In this document: positions 1 to 10,910 of the stretch, in pieces | How the letters are laid out: each line of letters starts with the position of its first letter | Position numbering within the stretch: the first letter of the stretch is position 1 | Assembly (NCBI GenBank): GCA_036925085.1 | Contig: JAUPFP010000112.1 | Span: forward strand, 124,001 to 188,000 | Origin: Brachycybe producta | Lineage: Eukaryota; Arthropoda; Diplopoda; Playtdesmida; Andrognathidae | Reading direction: 5' to 3' | Length of the DNA stretch: 64,000 nt | Position numbers and translations under genes: made by a program | Notes under the pieces: model-generated | What the model was told of the DNA's origin: nothing | What the model saw: the letters and a program-made list of their open reading frames with translations, nothing else | Database searches by the model: none

Positions 1-1530
1 GGTTGGAAAATGTAAGGTTGGAAAGTGTATGGTTTGAAAGTGTAAGGTTGGAAAGTGTAAGGTTTTAAAGTTTAAGGTTTGAAAGTTTAAGGTTGGAAAG
101 TGTAAGGTTGGAAAGTGTAAGGTTGGAAAGTGTAAGGTTTGAAAGTGTAAGGTTTGAAAGTACAAGGTTTGAAAGTGTAAGATTTGAAAGTGTCAGGTTT
201 GAAAGTGTAATGTTAGAAAGTGTAAAGTTGGAAAGTGCAAGGTTTGAAAGTGTAAGGTTTAAAAGTGTAAGGTATAAAAGTGTAAGGTTGGAAAGTGTAA
301 GGTTGGAAATTGTAAGATTGGAAAGTGTAAGGTTGGAAAGTGTAAGGTTGGAAAGTATAAGGTTGGAAAGTGTAATGTTAGAAATTGTAAGGTTGGAAAG
401 TGTAAGGTTGGAAAATGTAAGGTTGGAAAGTGTAAGGCTGGAAAGTGTAAGGTTTGAAAGTACAAGGTTGGAAAGTGTAAGGTTAGAAAGTGTAAGGTTA
501 GAAAGTGTAAGGTTGGAAATTGTAAGGTTGGAAAGTGTAAGGTATGAAAGTGCAAGGTTTGAAAGTAAAAAGTTTAAAAGTGCAAGGTTTGAAAGTGCAA
601 GGTTTGGAAGTGTAAGGTTTGAAAGTGTAAGGTTTGAAAGTACAAGGTTTGAAAGTGTAAGGTTTGAAAGTGTAAGGTTTGAAAGTGTAAGGTTTGAAAG
701 TGCAAGGTTTGAAAGTGTAAGGTTTGAAAGTGTAAGCTTTGAAAGTGTAAGGTTTGAAAGTGTATGGTTTGAAAGTGTAAGGTTGGAAAGTGTAAGGTTG
801 GAAAGTGTAAGGTTGAAAAAATGTAAGATTGGAAAGTGTAAGATTGGAATGTGTAAGGTTGGAAGTATAAGGTTTGAAAGTGTAAGGTTGGAAAGTGTAA
901 GGTTGGAAAGTGTAAGGTCTGAAAGTGTAAGGTTTGAAAGTGTAATTTTGGAAAGTGTAAGGTTTGAAAATGTAAGGTTTGAAAGTGTAAGGATTTAAAG
1001 TGCAAGATTTGAAAGTGAAAGAATTGAAAGTGTAAGGTTTGAAAGTGTAAGGTTGAAAAGTGTAAGGTTTGAAAGTGTAAGCTTTGAAAGTGTAAGGTTG
1101 GAAAATGTATGGTTTGAAAGTGTAAGTTTGGAAAGTGTAAGGTTGAAAAGTGTAAGGTTGGAAAGTGTAAAGTTAAAAAGTTTAAGGTTTGAAAGTGTAA
1201 GGTTGGAAAGTGTAAGGATGGAAAGTGTAAGGTTTGAAAGTACAAGGTTGGAAAGTGCAAGGTTGGAAAGTGTAAGGTTGGAAAGTGTAAGGTTTTAAAG
1301 TGTAAAGTTTGAAAGTGCAAGGTTTGAAAGTGTAAGGTTTGAAAGTGTAAGGTTTGAAAGTGTAAGGTTTGAAAGTGCAAGGTTTAAAATTGTAAGGTTT
1401 GAAAGTGCAATTTTTGAAAGTGCAAGGTTTGAAAGTGCAAGGTTTGAAAGTGCAAAGTTTGAAAGTGCAAGGTTTGAAAGTTTAAGGTTTGAAAGTTTAA
1501 GGTTTGAAAGTATAAGGTTTGAAAGTTTAT

Positions 1531-2157
1531 GGTTTGACAGTTTAAGGTTTGACAGTGTAAGGTTTGACAGTTTAAGGTTTGACAGTTTAAGGTTTGACCG
1601 TTTAAGGTTTGACAGTTTAAGGTTTGACAGTGTAAGGTTTGCCAGTGTAAGGTTTGAAAGTGTAAGGTTTGACAGTGTAAGGTTTGACAGTGTAAGGTTT
1701 GAAAGTGTAAGGTTTGAAAATGTAAGGCTTGAAAGTGTAAGGTTTGATAATGTAAGGTTTTAGTGTAAGGTTTGAAAGTGTAAGGTTTGACAGTGTAAGG
1801 TTTGACAGTGTAAGGTTTGACAGTGTAAGGTTTGAAAGTGTAAGATTTGAAAGTGTAAGGTTTGAAAGTTTAAGGTTTGAAAGTTTAAGGTTTGAAAGTT
1901 TAAGGTTTGAATGTGTAAGGTTTGACAGTGTAAGGTTTGACAGTGTAATTTTTGACAGTAAATAGTTTGACAGTGTAAGGTTTGACAGTTTAAGGTTTGG
2001 CAGTGTAAGGTTTGACAGTGTAATTTTGACAGTTTAAGATTTTACAGTGTAAGCTTTGACAGTTTAAGGTTTGACAGTGTAAGGTTTGACAGTTTACGGT
2101 TTGTCAGTTTAAGGTTTGACAGTTTACAGTTTGACAGTTTAAGGTTTGACAGTTTAA
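1531..2157 (+). repeat. GACAG block 1 (class I, full length)
   Basis: Here GAAAG is largely replaced by GACAG, mostly with GTTTAA ends. It contains GACCG near 1596 and TTTGCCAG near 1640. The 13-bp unit GGTTTTAGTGTAA is at 1756-1768, and a TTGTCAG landmark is near 2101. Two GAAAG islands sit inside it. It is followed by the standard tail GGTTGTAAAGTGTAA. Confidence 0.9.
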
Positions 2158-2306
2158 GGTTGTAAAGTGTAAGGTTTGAAATTGTAAAGTTTGAAAGTGT
2201 AAGGTTTGAAAGTGCAATTTTTGAAAGTGCAAGGTTTGAAAGTGCAAGGTTTGAAAGTAAAGGTTTGAAAGTGCAAGGTTTGAAAGTGCATGGTTTGAAA
2301 GTGTAA

Positions 2307-2546
2307 TTTTGGAAAGTGTAAGGTTGGAAAGTGTAAGGTTGGAAAATGTAAGGTTGGAAAGTGTAAGGTTGGAAAGTGTAAGGTTGGAAAGTGTAAGGTT
2401 GGAAAGTGTAAGGTTGGAAAGTGTAAGGTTGGAAAGTGTAAGCTTGGAAAGTGTAAGGTTGGAAAGTGTAAGGTTGGAAAGTGTAAGGTTGGAAAGTGTA
2501 AGGTTGGAAAGTGTAAGGTTGGAAAATGTAACATTGGAAAGTGTAA
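2307..2546 (+). repeat. GGTTGG run, 16 units
   Basis: This near-uniform run of GGTTGGAAAGTGTAA starts with a TTTTGG unit and ends with an ACATTGG unit. It carries one AAAATG and one AAGCTTGG variant, which mark the run type. Confidence 0.9.
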
Positions 2547-5171
2547 GGTTTGAAAGTGTAAGGTTGGAAAGTTTAAGGTTGGAATGTGTAAGGTTATAAA
2601 GTGTAAGGTTGGAAAGTGTAAGGTTAGAAAATGTAAAGTTGGAAAGTATAAGATTGAAAAGTCTAAGGTTGGAAAGTGTAAGGTTGGAAAGTATAAGGTT
2701 GGAAAGTGTAAGGTTTGAAAGTGTAAGGTTTGAAAGTACAAGGTTTGAAAGTGTAAGATTTGAAAGTGTAAGGTTTGAAAGTGTAATTTTGGAAAGTGTA
2801 AGGTTGGAAAGTGTAAGGTTGGAAAATGTAAGGTTGGAAAGTGTATGGTTTGAAAGTGTAAGGTTGGAAAGTGTAAGGTTTTAAAGTTTAAAGTTTGAAA
2901 GTTTAAGGTTGGAAAGTGTAAGGTTGGAAAGTGTAAGGTTGGAAAGTGTAAGGTTTGAAAGTACAAGATTTGAAAGTGTAAGATTTGAAAGTGCAAGGTT
3001 TGAAAGTGTAATGTTAGAAAGTGTAAAGTTGGAAAGTGCAAGGTTTGAAAGTGTAAGGTTTAAAAGTGTAAGGTATAAAAGTGTAAGGTTGGAAAGTGTA
3101 AGTTTGGAAATTGTAAGATTGGAAAGTGTAAGGTTGGAAAGTGTAAGGTTAGAAAGTATAAGGTTGGAAAGTGTAATGTTATAAAGTGTAAGGTTTGAAA
3201 GTGTAAGGTTTGACAGTGTAAGTTTTTAAAGTGTAAGGTTTTAAAGTGTAAGGTTGGAAAGTATAAGGTTAGAAATTGTAAGGTTGGAAAGTGTAAGGTT
3301 GGAAAATGTAAGGTTGGAAAGTGTAAGGTTATAAAGTGTAAGGTTTGAAAGTACAAAGTTGGAAAGTGTAAGGTTAGAAAGTGTAAGGTTAGCAAGTGTA
3401 AGGTTGGAAAGTGTAAGGTTGGAAATTGTAAGGTATGAAAGTGCAAGGTTTGAAAGTAAAAGGTTTAAAAGTGCAAGGTTTGAAAGTGCAAGGTTTGGAA
3501 GTGTAAGGTTTGAAAGTGTAAGGTTTGAAAGTACAAGGTTTGAAAGTGTAAGGTTTGAAAGTGTAAGGTTAGAAAGTGTATGGATTGAAAGTGTAAGGTT
3601 GGAAAGTGTAAGGTTTGAAAATTTAAGGTTTGAAAGTTTAAGGTTGGAAAGTGTAAGGTTGGAAAGTGTAAGGTTGGAAAGTGTAAGGTTTGAAAGTGTA
3701 AGGTTTGAAAGTGTAAGGTTTGAAAGTACCAGGTTTGAAACTGAAAGGTTTGAAAGTGTAAGGTTGGAAAGTGTAAGGTTGGAAAGTGTAAGGTTGGAAA
3801 GTGTAAGGTTTGAAAGTGTAAGGTTAGAAAGTGTAAGGTTAGAAAGTGTAAGGTTAGAAAGTGTAAGGTTGGAAAGTGTAAGGTTTGAAAGTGTAAGGCT
3901 GGAAAATGTAAGGTTGGAAAGTGTAAGGTTGGAAAGTGAAAGGTTTGAAAGTACAAGGTTAGAAAGTGTAAGGTTAGAAAGTGTAAGGTTAGAAAGTGTA
4001 AGGTTAGAAAGTGTAAAGTTAGAAAGTGTAAGGTTGGAAATTGTAAGGTTGGAAAGTGTAAGGTATGAAAGTGCAAGGTTTGAAAGTAAAAGGTTTAAAA
4101 GTGCAAAATTTGAAAGTGCAAGGTTTGAAAGTTTAAGGTTTGAAAGTTTATGGTTTGACAGTTTAAGGTTTGACAGTGTAAGGTTTGAAAGTGTAAGGTT
4201 TGAAAGTGTAAGGTTTGAATGTGTAAGGTATAAAAGTGTAAGGTTTTAAAATGTAAGGTTTGAAAGTGTAACTTTTGAAAGTGTAAGGTTGGAAAGTGTA
4301 AGGTTGGAAAGTGTAAGGTTGGAAAGTGTAAGGTTGGAAAGTGTAAGGTTGGAAAGTGTAAGGTTTGAAAGTGTAATGTTTGAAAGTGCAAGGTTTGAAA
4401 GTGCAAGGTTTGAAAGTGTGAATTTTGAAAGTGTAATTTTTGAAAGTGTAAGGTTTGAAAGTGCAAGGTTTGAAAGTGCAAGGTTTGAAAGTGCAAGGTT
4501 TGAAATTATTAGGTTTGAAAGTGCAATTTTTGAAAGTGCAAGGTTTGAAAGAGCAATGTTTTAAATTGCAAGGTTTGAAAAATTAAGGTTTGAAAGTTTA
4601 TGGTTTGACAGTTTAAGGTTTGACAGTGTAAGGTTTGAAAGTGTAAGGTTTGAAAGTGTATGGTTGGAAAGTGTAAGGTCTGAAAGTGTAAGGTTTGAAA
4701 GTGTAAGGTTAGAAAGTGTAAGGTTAGAAAGTGTAAGGTTAGAAAGTGTAAGGTTGGAAAGTGTAAGGTTTGAAAGTGTAAGGCTGGAAAATGTAAGGTT
4801 GGAAAGTGTAAGGTTGGAAAGTGAAAGGTTTGAAAGTACAAGGTTAGAAAGTGTAAGGTTAGAAAGTGTAAGGTTAGAAAGTGTAAGGTTAGAAAGTGTA
4901 AAGTTAGAAAGTGTAAGGTTGGAAATTGTAAGGTTGGAAAGTGTAAGGTATGAAAGTGCAAGGTTTGAAAGTAAAAGGTTTAAAAGTGCAAGATTTGAAA
5001 GTGCAAGGTTTGAAAGTTTAAGGTTTGAAAGTTTATGGTTTGACAGTTTAAGGTTTGACAGTGTAAGGTTTTAAAGTGTAAGGTTTGAAAGTGTAAGGTT
5101 TGAATGTGTAAGGTATAAAAGTGTAAGGTTTTAAAATGTAAGGTTTGAAAGTGTAACTTTTGAAAGTGTAA

Positions 5172-5456
5172 GGTTGGAAAGTGTAAGGTTGGAAAGTGTA
5201 AGGTTGGAAAGTGTAAGGTTGGAAAATGTAAGGTTGGAAAGTGTAAGGTTGGAAAGTGTAAGGTTGGAAAGTGTAAGGTTGGAAAGTGTAAGGTTGGAAA
5301 GTGTAAGGTTGGAAAGTGTAAGGTTGGAAAGTGTAAGGTTGGAAAGTGTAAGCTTGGAAAGTGTAAGGTTGGAAAGTGTAAGGTTGGAAAGTGTAAGGTT
5401 GGAATGTGTAAGGTTGGAAAGTGTAAGGTTGGAAAATGTAACATTGGAAAGTGTAA
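5172..5456 (+). repeat. GGTTGG run, 19 units
   Basis: It has the same internal markers as the run at 2307 (AAAATG, AAGCTTGG, ACATTGG) but three more units, and one GGAATG variant near 5401. Confidence 0.9.
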
Positions 5457-6820
5457 GGTTTGAAAGTGTAAGGTTGGAAAGTTTAAGGTTGGAATGTGTA
5501 AGGTTATAAAGTGTAAGGTTGGAAAGTGTAAGGTTAGAAAATGTAAAGTTGGAAAGTATAAGATTGGAAAGTCTAAGGTTGGAAAGTGTAAGGTTGGAAA
5601 GTATAAGGTTGGAAAGTGTAAGGTTTGAAAGTGTAAGGTTTGAAAGTACAAGGTTTGAAAGTGTAAGATTTGAAAGTGTAAGGTTTGAAAGTGTAATGTT
5701 AGAAAGTCTAAAGTTGGAAAGTGCAAGGTTTGAAAGTGTAAGGTTTAAAAGTGTAAGGTTGGAAAGTGTAAGGTTGGAAATTGTAAGATTGGAAAGTGTA
5801 AGGTTGGAAAGTGTAAGGTTAGAAAGTATAAGGTTGGAAAGTGTAATGTTATAAAGTGTAAGGTTTGAAAGTGTAAGGTTTGACAGTGTAAGGTTTTAAA
5901 GTGTAAGGTTTTAAAGTGTAAGGTTGGAAAGTATAAGGTTAGAAATTGTAAGGTTGGAAAGTGTAAGGTTGGAAAATGTAAGGTTGGAAAGTGTAAGGCT
6001 GGAAAATGTAAGGTTGGAAAGTGTAAGGTTGGAAAGTGTAAGGTTTGAAAGTACAAGGTTGGAAAGTGTAAGGTTAGAAAGTGTAAGGTTAGAAAGTGTA
6101 AGGTTGGAAAGTGTAAGGTTGGAAATTGTAAGGTTGGAAAGTGTAAGGTATGAAAGTGCAAGGTTTGAAAGTAAAAGGTTTAAAAGTGCAAGGTTTGAAA
6201 GTGCAAGGTTTGGAAGTGTAAGGTTTGAAAGTGTAAGGTTTGAAAGTACAAGGTTTGAAAGTGTAAGGTTTGAAAGTGTAAGTTTTGAAAGTGTAAGGTT
6301 TGAAAGTGCAAGGTTTGAAAGTGTAAGGTTTGAAAGTGTAAGGTTTGAAAGTGCAAGGTTTGAAAGTGTAAGGTTGGAAAGTTTAAGTTTGAAAGTGTAA
6401 GCTTTGAAAGTGTAAGGTTAGAAAGTGTATGGATTGAAAGTGTAAGGTTGGAAAGTGTAAGGTTTGAAAGTTTAAGGTTTGAAAGTTTAAGGTTTGAAAG
6501 TTTAAGGTTGGAAAGTGTAAGGTTGGAAAGTGTAAGGTTGGAAAGTGTAAGGTTTGAAAGTGTAAGGTTTGAAAGTGTAAGGTTTGAAAGTACCAGGTTT
6601 GAAACTGTAAGGTTTGAAAGTGTAAGGTTGGAAAGTGTAAGGTTGGAAAGTGTAAGGTTGGAAAGTGTAAGATTTGAAAGTGTAAGGTTAGAAAGTGTAA
6701 GGTTAGAAAGTGTAAGGTTAGAAAGTGTAAGGTTGTAAAGTGTAAGGTTTGAAAGTGTAAGGCTGGAAAATGTAAGGTTGGAAAGTGTAAGGTTGGAAAG
6801 TGAAAGGTTTGAAAGTACAA

Positions 6821-6925
6821 GGTTAGAAAGTGTAAGGTTAGAAAGTGTAAGGTTAGAAAGTGTAAGGTTAGAAAGTGTAAGGTTAGAAAGTGTAAGGTTA
6901 GAAAGTGTAAAGTTAGAAAGTGTAA
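6821..6925 (+). repeat. GGTTAG run, six units plus one AGTTAG unit
   Basis: A short homogeneous run of GGTTAGAAAGTGTAA after a GTACAA unit. The R counterpart at 25014 has four such units, so this is a local copy-number difference of 30 bp. Confidence 0.9.
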
Positions 6926-9189
6926 GATTGGAAATTGTAAGGTTGGAAAGTGTAAGGTATGAAAGTGCAAGGTTTGAAAGTAAAAGGTTTAAAAGTGCAA
7001 GATTTGAAAGTGCAAGGTTTGAAAGTTTAAGGTTTGAAAGTTTATGGTTTGACAGTTTAAGGTTTGACAGTGTAAGGTTTGAAAGTGTAAGGTTTGAAAG
7101 TGTAAGGTTTGAATGTGTAAGGTATAAAAGTGTAAGGTTTTAAAATGTAAGGTTTGAAAGTGTAACTTTTGAAAGTGTAAGGTTGGAAAGTGTAAGGTTG
7201 GAAAGTGTAAGGTTGGAAAGTGTAAGGTTGGAAAGTGTAAGGTTGGAAAGTGTAAGGTTTGAAAGTGTAAGGTTTGAAAGTGCAAGGTTTGAAAGTGCAA
7301 GGTTTGAAAGTGTGAATTTTGAAAGTGTAATTTTTGAAAGTGTAAGGTTTGAAAGTGCAAGGTTTGAAAGTGCAAGGTTTGAAATTATTAGGTTTGAAAG
7401 TGCAATTTTTGAAAGTGCAAGGTTTGAAAGAGCAATGTTTTAAATTGCAAGGTTTGAAAAATTAAGGTTTGAAAGTTTATGGTTTGACAGTTTAAGGTTT
7501 GACAGTGTAAGGTTTGAAAGTGTAAGGTTTGAAAGTGTATGGTTGGAAAGTGTAAGTCTGAAAGTGTAAGGTTTGAAAGTGTAATTTTGGAAAGTGTAAG
7601 GTTTGAAAATGTAAGGTTTGAAAGTGTAAGGTTTTAAAGTGCAAGATTTGAAAGTGAAAGAATTGAAAGTGTAAGGTTTGAAAGTGTAAGGTTGAAAAGT
7701 GTAAGGTTTGAAAGTGTAAGCTTTGAAAGTGTAAGGTTGGAAAGTGTAAGGTTGGAAAGTGTAAGGTTGGAAAGTGTAAGGTTGGAAAGTGTAAGGTTGG
7801 AAAGTGTAAGGTTGGAAAGTGTAAGGTTGGAAAGTGTAAGGTTGGAAAGTGTAAGGTTTGAAAGTACAAGGTTGGAAAGTGTAAGCTTGGAAAGTGTAAG
7901 GTTGGAAAGTGTAAGGTTGGAAAGTGTAAGGTTGGAAAGTGTAAGGTTGGAAAGTGTAAGGTTGGAAAATGTAACATTGGAAAGTGTAAGGTTTGAAAGT
8001 GTAATTTTGGAAAGTGTAAGGTTGGAAAGTGTAAGGTTGGAAAGTGTAAGGTTAGAAAATGTAAAGTTGGAAAGTATAAGATTGGAAAGTCTAAGGTTGG
8101 AAAGTGTAAGGTTGGAAAGTACAAGGTTGGAAAGTGTAAGGTTTGAAAGTGTAAGGTTTGAAAGTACAAGGTTTGAAAGTGTAAGATTTGAAAGTGTAAG
8201 GTTTGAAAGTGTAATGTTAGAAAGTGTAAAGTTGGAAAGTGCAAGGTTTGAAAGTGTAAGGTTTAAAAGTGTAAGGTATAAAAGTGTAAGGTTCGAAAGT
8301 GTAAGGTTGGAAATTGTAAGATTGGAAAGTGTAACGTTGGAAAGTGTAAGGTTTGAAAGTGTAAGGTTTGAAAGTGTAATTTTGGAAAGTGTAAGGTTGG
8401 AAAGTGTAAGGTTGGAAAATGTAAGGTTGGAAAGTGTATGGTTTGAAAGTGTAAGGTTGGAAAGTGTAAGGTTTTAAAGTTTAAGGTTTGAAAGTTTAAG
8501 GTTGGAAAGTGTAAGGTTGGAAAGTGTAAGGTTGGAAAGTGTAAGGTTTGAAAGTGTAAGGTTTGAAAGTACAAGGTTTGAAAGTGTAAGATTTGAAAGT
8601 GTCAGGTTTGAAAGTGTAATGTTAGAAAGTGTAAAGTTGGAAAGTGCAAGGTTTGAAAGTGTAAGGTTTAAAAGTGTAAGGTATAAAAGTGTAAGGTTGG
8701 AAAGTGTAAGGTTGGAAATTGTAAGATTGGAAAGTGTAATGTTGGAAAGTGTAAGGTTGGAAAGTATAAGGTTGGAAAGTGTAATGTTAGAAATTGTAAG
8801 GTTGAAAAGTGTAAGGTTGGAAAGTGTAAAGTTAAAAAGTTTAAGGTTTGAAAGTGTAAGGTTGGAAAGTGTAAGGATGGAAAGTGTAAGGTTTGAAAGT
8901 ACAAGGTTGGAAAGTGCAAGGTTGGAAAGTGTAAGGTTGGAAAGTGTAAGGTTTTAAAGTGTAAAGTTTGAAAGTGCAAGGTTTGAAAGTGTAAGGTTTG
9001 AAAGTGTAAGGTTTGAAAGTGTAAGGTTTGAAAGTGCAAGGTTTAAAATTGTAAGGTTTGAAAGTGCAATTTTTGAAAGTGCAAGGTTTGAAAGTGCAAG
9101 GTTTGAAAGTGCAAAGTTTGAAAGTGCAAGGTTTGAAAGTTTAAGGTTTGAAAGTTTAAGGTTTGAAAGTATAAGGTTTGAAAGTTTTT

Positions 9190-9786
9190 GGTTTGACAGT
9201 TTAAGGTTTGACAGTGTAAGGTTTGACAGTTTAAGGTTTGACAGTTTAAGGTTTGACCGTTTAAGGTTTGACAGTTTAAGGTTTGACAGTGTAAGGTTTG
9301 CCAGTGTAAGGTTTGAAAGTGTAAGGTTTGACAGTGTAAGGTTTGACAGTGTAAGGTTTGAAAGTGTAAGGTTTGAAAATGTAAGGCTTGAAAGTGTAAG
9401 GTTTGATAATGTAAGGTTTTAGTGTAAGGTTTGACAGTGTAAGGTTTGACAGTGTAAGGTTTGAAAGTGTAAGATTTGAAAGTGTAAGGTTTGAAAGTTT
9501 AAGGTTTGAAAGTTTAAGGTTTGAAAGTTTAAGGTTTGAATGTGTAAGGTTTGACAGTGTAAGGTTTGACAGTGTAATTTTTGACAGTAAATAGTTTGAC
9601 AGTGTAAGGTTTGACAGTTTAAGGTTTGGCAGTGTAAGGTTTGACAGTGTAATTTTGACAGTTTAAGATTTTACAGTGTAAGCTTTGACAGTTTAAGGTT
9701 TGACAGTGTAAGGTTTGACAGTTTACGGTTTGTCAGTTTAAGGTTTGACAGTTTACAGTTTGACAGTTTAAGGTTTGACAGTTTAA
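9190..9786 (+). repeat. GACAG block 2 (class I)
   Basis: It is almost the same as block 1, including GACCG near 9256, the 13-bp unit at 9415-9427 and the TTGTCAG landmark, but lacks about two units. It is preceded by a GTTTTT variant in place of the usual GTTTAT. Confidence 0.9.
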
Positions 9787-9935
9787 GGTTGTAAAGTGTA
9801 AGGTTTGAAATTGTAAAGTTTGAAAGTGTAAGGTTTGAAAGTGCAATTTTTGAAAGTGCAAGGTTTGAAAGTGCAAGGTTTGAAAGTAAAGGTTTGAAAG
9901 TGCAAGGTTTGAAAGTGCATGGTTTGAAAGTGTAA

Positions 9936-10220
9936 TTTTGGAAAGTGTAAGGTTGGAAAGTGTAAGGTTGGAAAGTGTAAGGTTGGAAAGTGTAAGGTTG
10001 GAAAGTGTAAGGTTGGAAAATGTAAGGTTGGAAAGTGTAAGGTTGGAAAGTGTAAGGTTGGAAAGTGTAAGGTTGGAAAGTGTAAGGTTGGAAAGTGTAA
10101 GGTTGGAAAGTGTAAGGTTGGAAAGTGTAAGCTTGGAAAGTGTAAGGTTGGAAAGTGTAAGGTTGGAAAGTGTAAGGTTAGAAAGTGTAAGGTTGGAAAA
10201 TGTAACATTGGAAAGTGTAA
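9936..10220 (+). repeat. GGTTGG run, 19 units
   Basis: The run has a GGTTAG unit near 10176 and ends at ACATTGG. It is followed directly by GTGCAA units, because the GTCTAA/GTATAA zone seen after other runs is missing. Confidence 0.9.
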
Positions 10221-10385
10221 GGTTTGAAAGTGCAAGGTTTAAAATTGTAAGGTTTGAAAGTGCAATTTTTGAAAGTGCAAGGTTTGAAAGTGCAAGGTTT
10301 GAAAGTGCAAAGTTTGAAAGTGCAAGGTTTGAAAGTTTAAGGTTTGAAAGTTTAAGGTTTGAAAGTTTAAGGTTTGAAAGTTTAA

Positions 10386-10460
10386 GGTTTGACAGTTTAC
10401 GGTTTGTCAGTTTAAGGTTTGACAGTTTACAGTTTGACAGTTTAAGGTTTGACAGTTTAA
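10386..10460 (+). repeat. GACAG block 3 (five-unit stub)
   Basis: Only the right end of a GACAG block is present, including TTACGG and TTGTCAG, directly after a run of GAAAGTTTAA units. It appears to be an internal deletion of a larger block. Confidence 0.85.
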
Positions 10461-10910
10461 GGTTGTAAAGTGTAAGGTTTGAAATTGTAAAGTTTGAAAG
10501 TGTAAGGTTTGAAAGTGCAATTTTTGAAAGTGCAAGGTTTGAAAGTGCAAGGTTTGAAAGTACAAGGTTTGAAAGTATAAAGTTAGAAATTGTAAGGTTG
10601 GAAAGTGTAAGGTTGGAAAATGTAAGGTTGGAAAGTGTAAGGCTGGAAAATGTAAGGTTGGAAAGTGTAAGGTTTGAAAGTGTAAGGTTTGAAAGTGTAG
10701 TTTTGGAAAGTTTAAGGTTGGAAAGTGTAAGGTTGGAAAATGTAAGGTTGGAAAGTGTATGGTTTGAAAGTGTAAGGTTGGAAAGTGTAAGGTTTTAAAG
10801 TTTAAGGTTTGAAAGTTTAAGGTTGGAAAGTGTAAGGTTGGAAAGTGTAAGGTTGGAAAGTGTAAGGTTTGAAAGTACAAGGTTTGAAAGTGTAAGATTT
10901 GAAAGTGTAA

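Noticed and set aside
731-745. TCF/LEF-like CTTTGAA sites in the AAGCTTTGAAAG variant units
   Set aside because: The motif is short and arises from a single substitution in a few units. Nothing in the context suggests regulation.
93-998. 301-codon forward frame of [10 protein letters not shown] pentapeptides, resembling a pentapeptide-repeat protein
   Set aside because: It starts at a TTG within the monomer, does not match the A(D/N)LXX pattern, has overlapping open frames on the other strand, and is broken at different places in homologous HOR copies by TAA-making substitutions and 13-16 bp units. No promoter, unique end or codon preference is visible.
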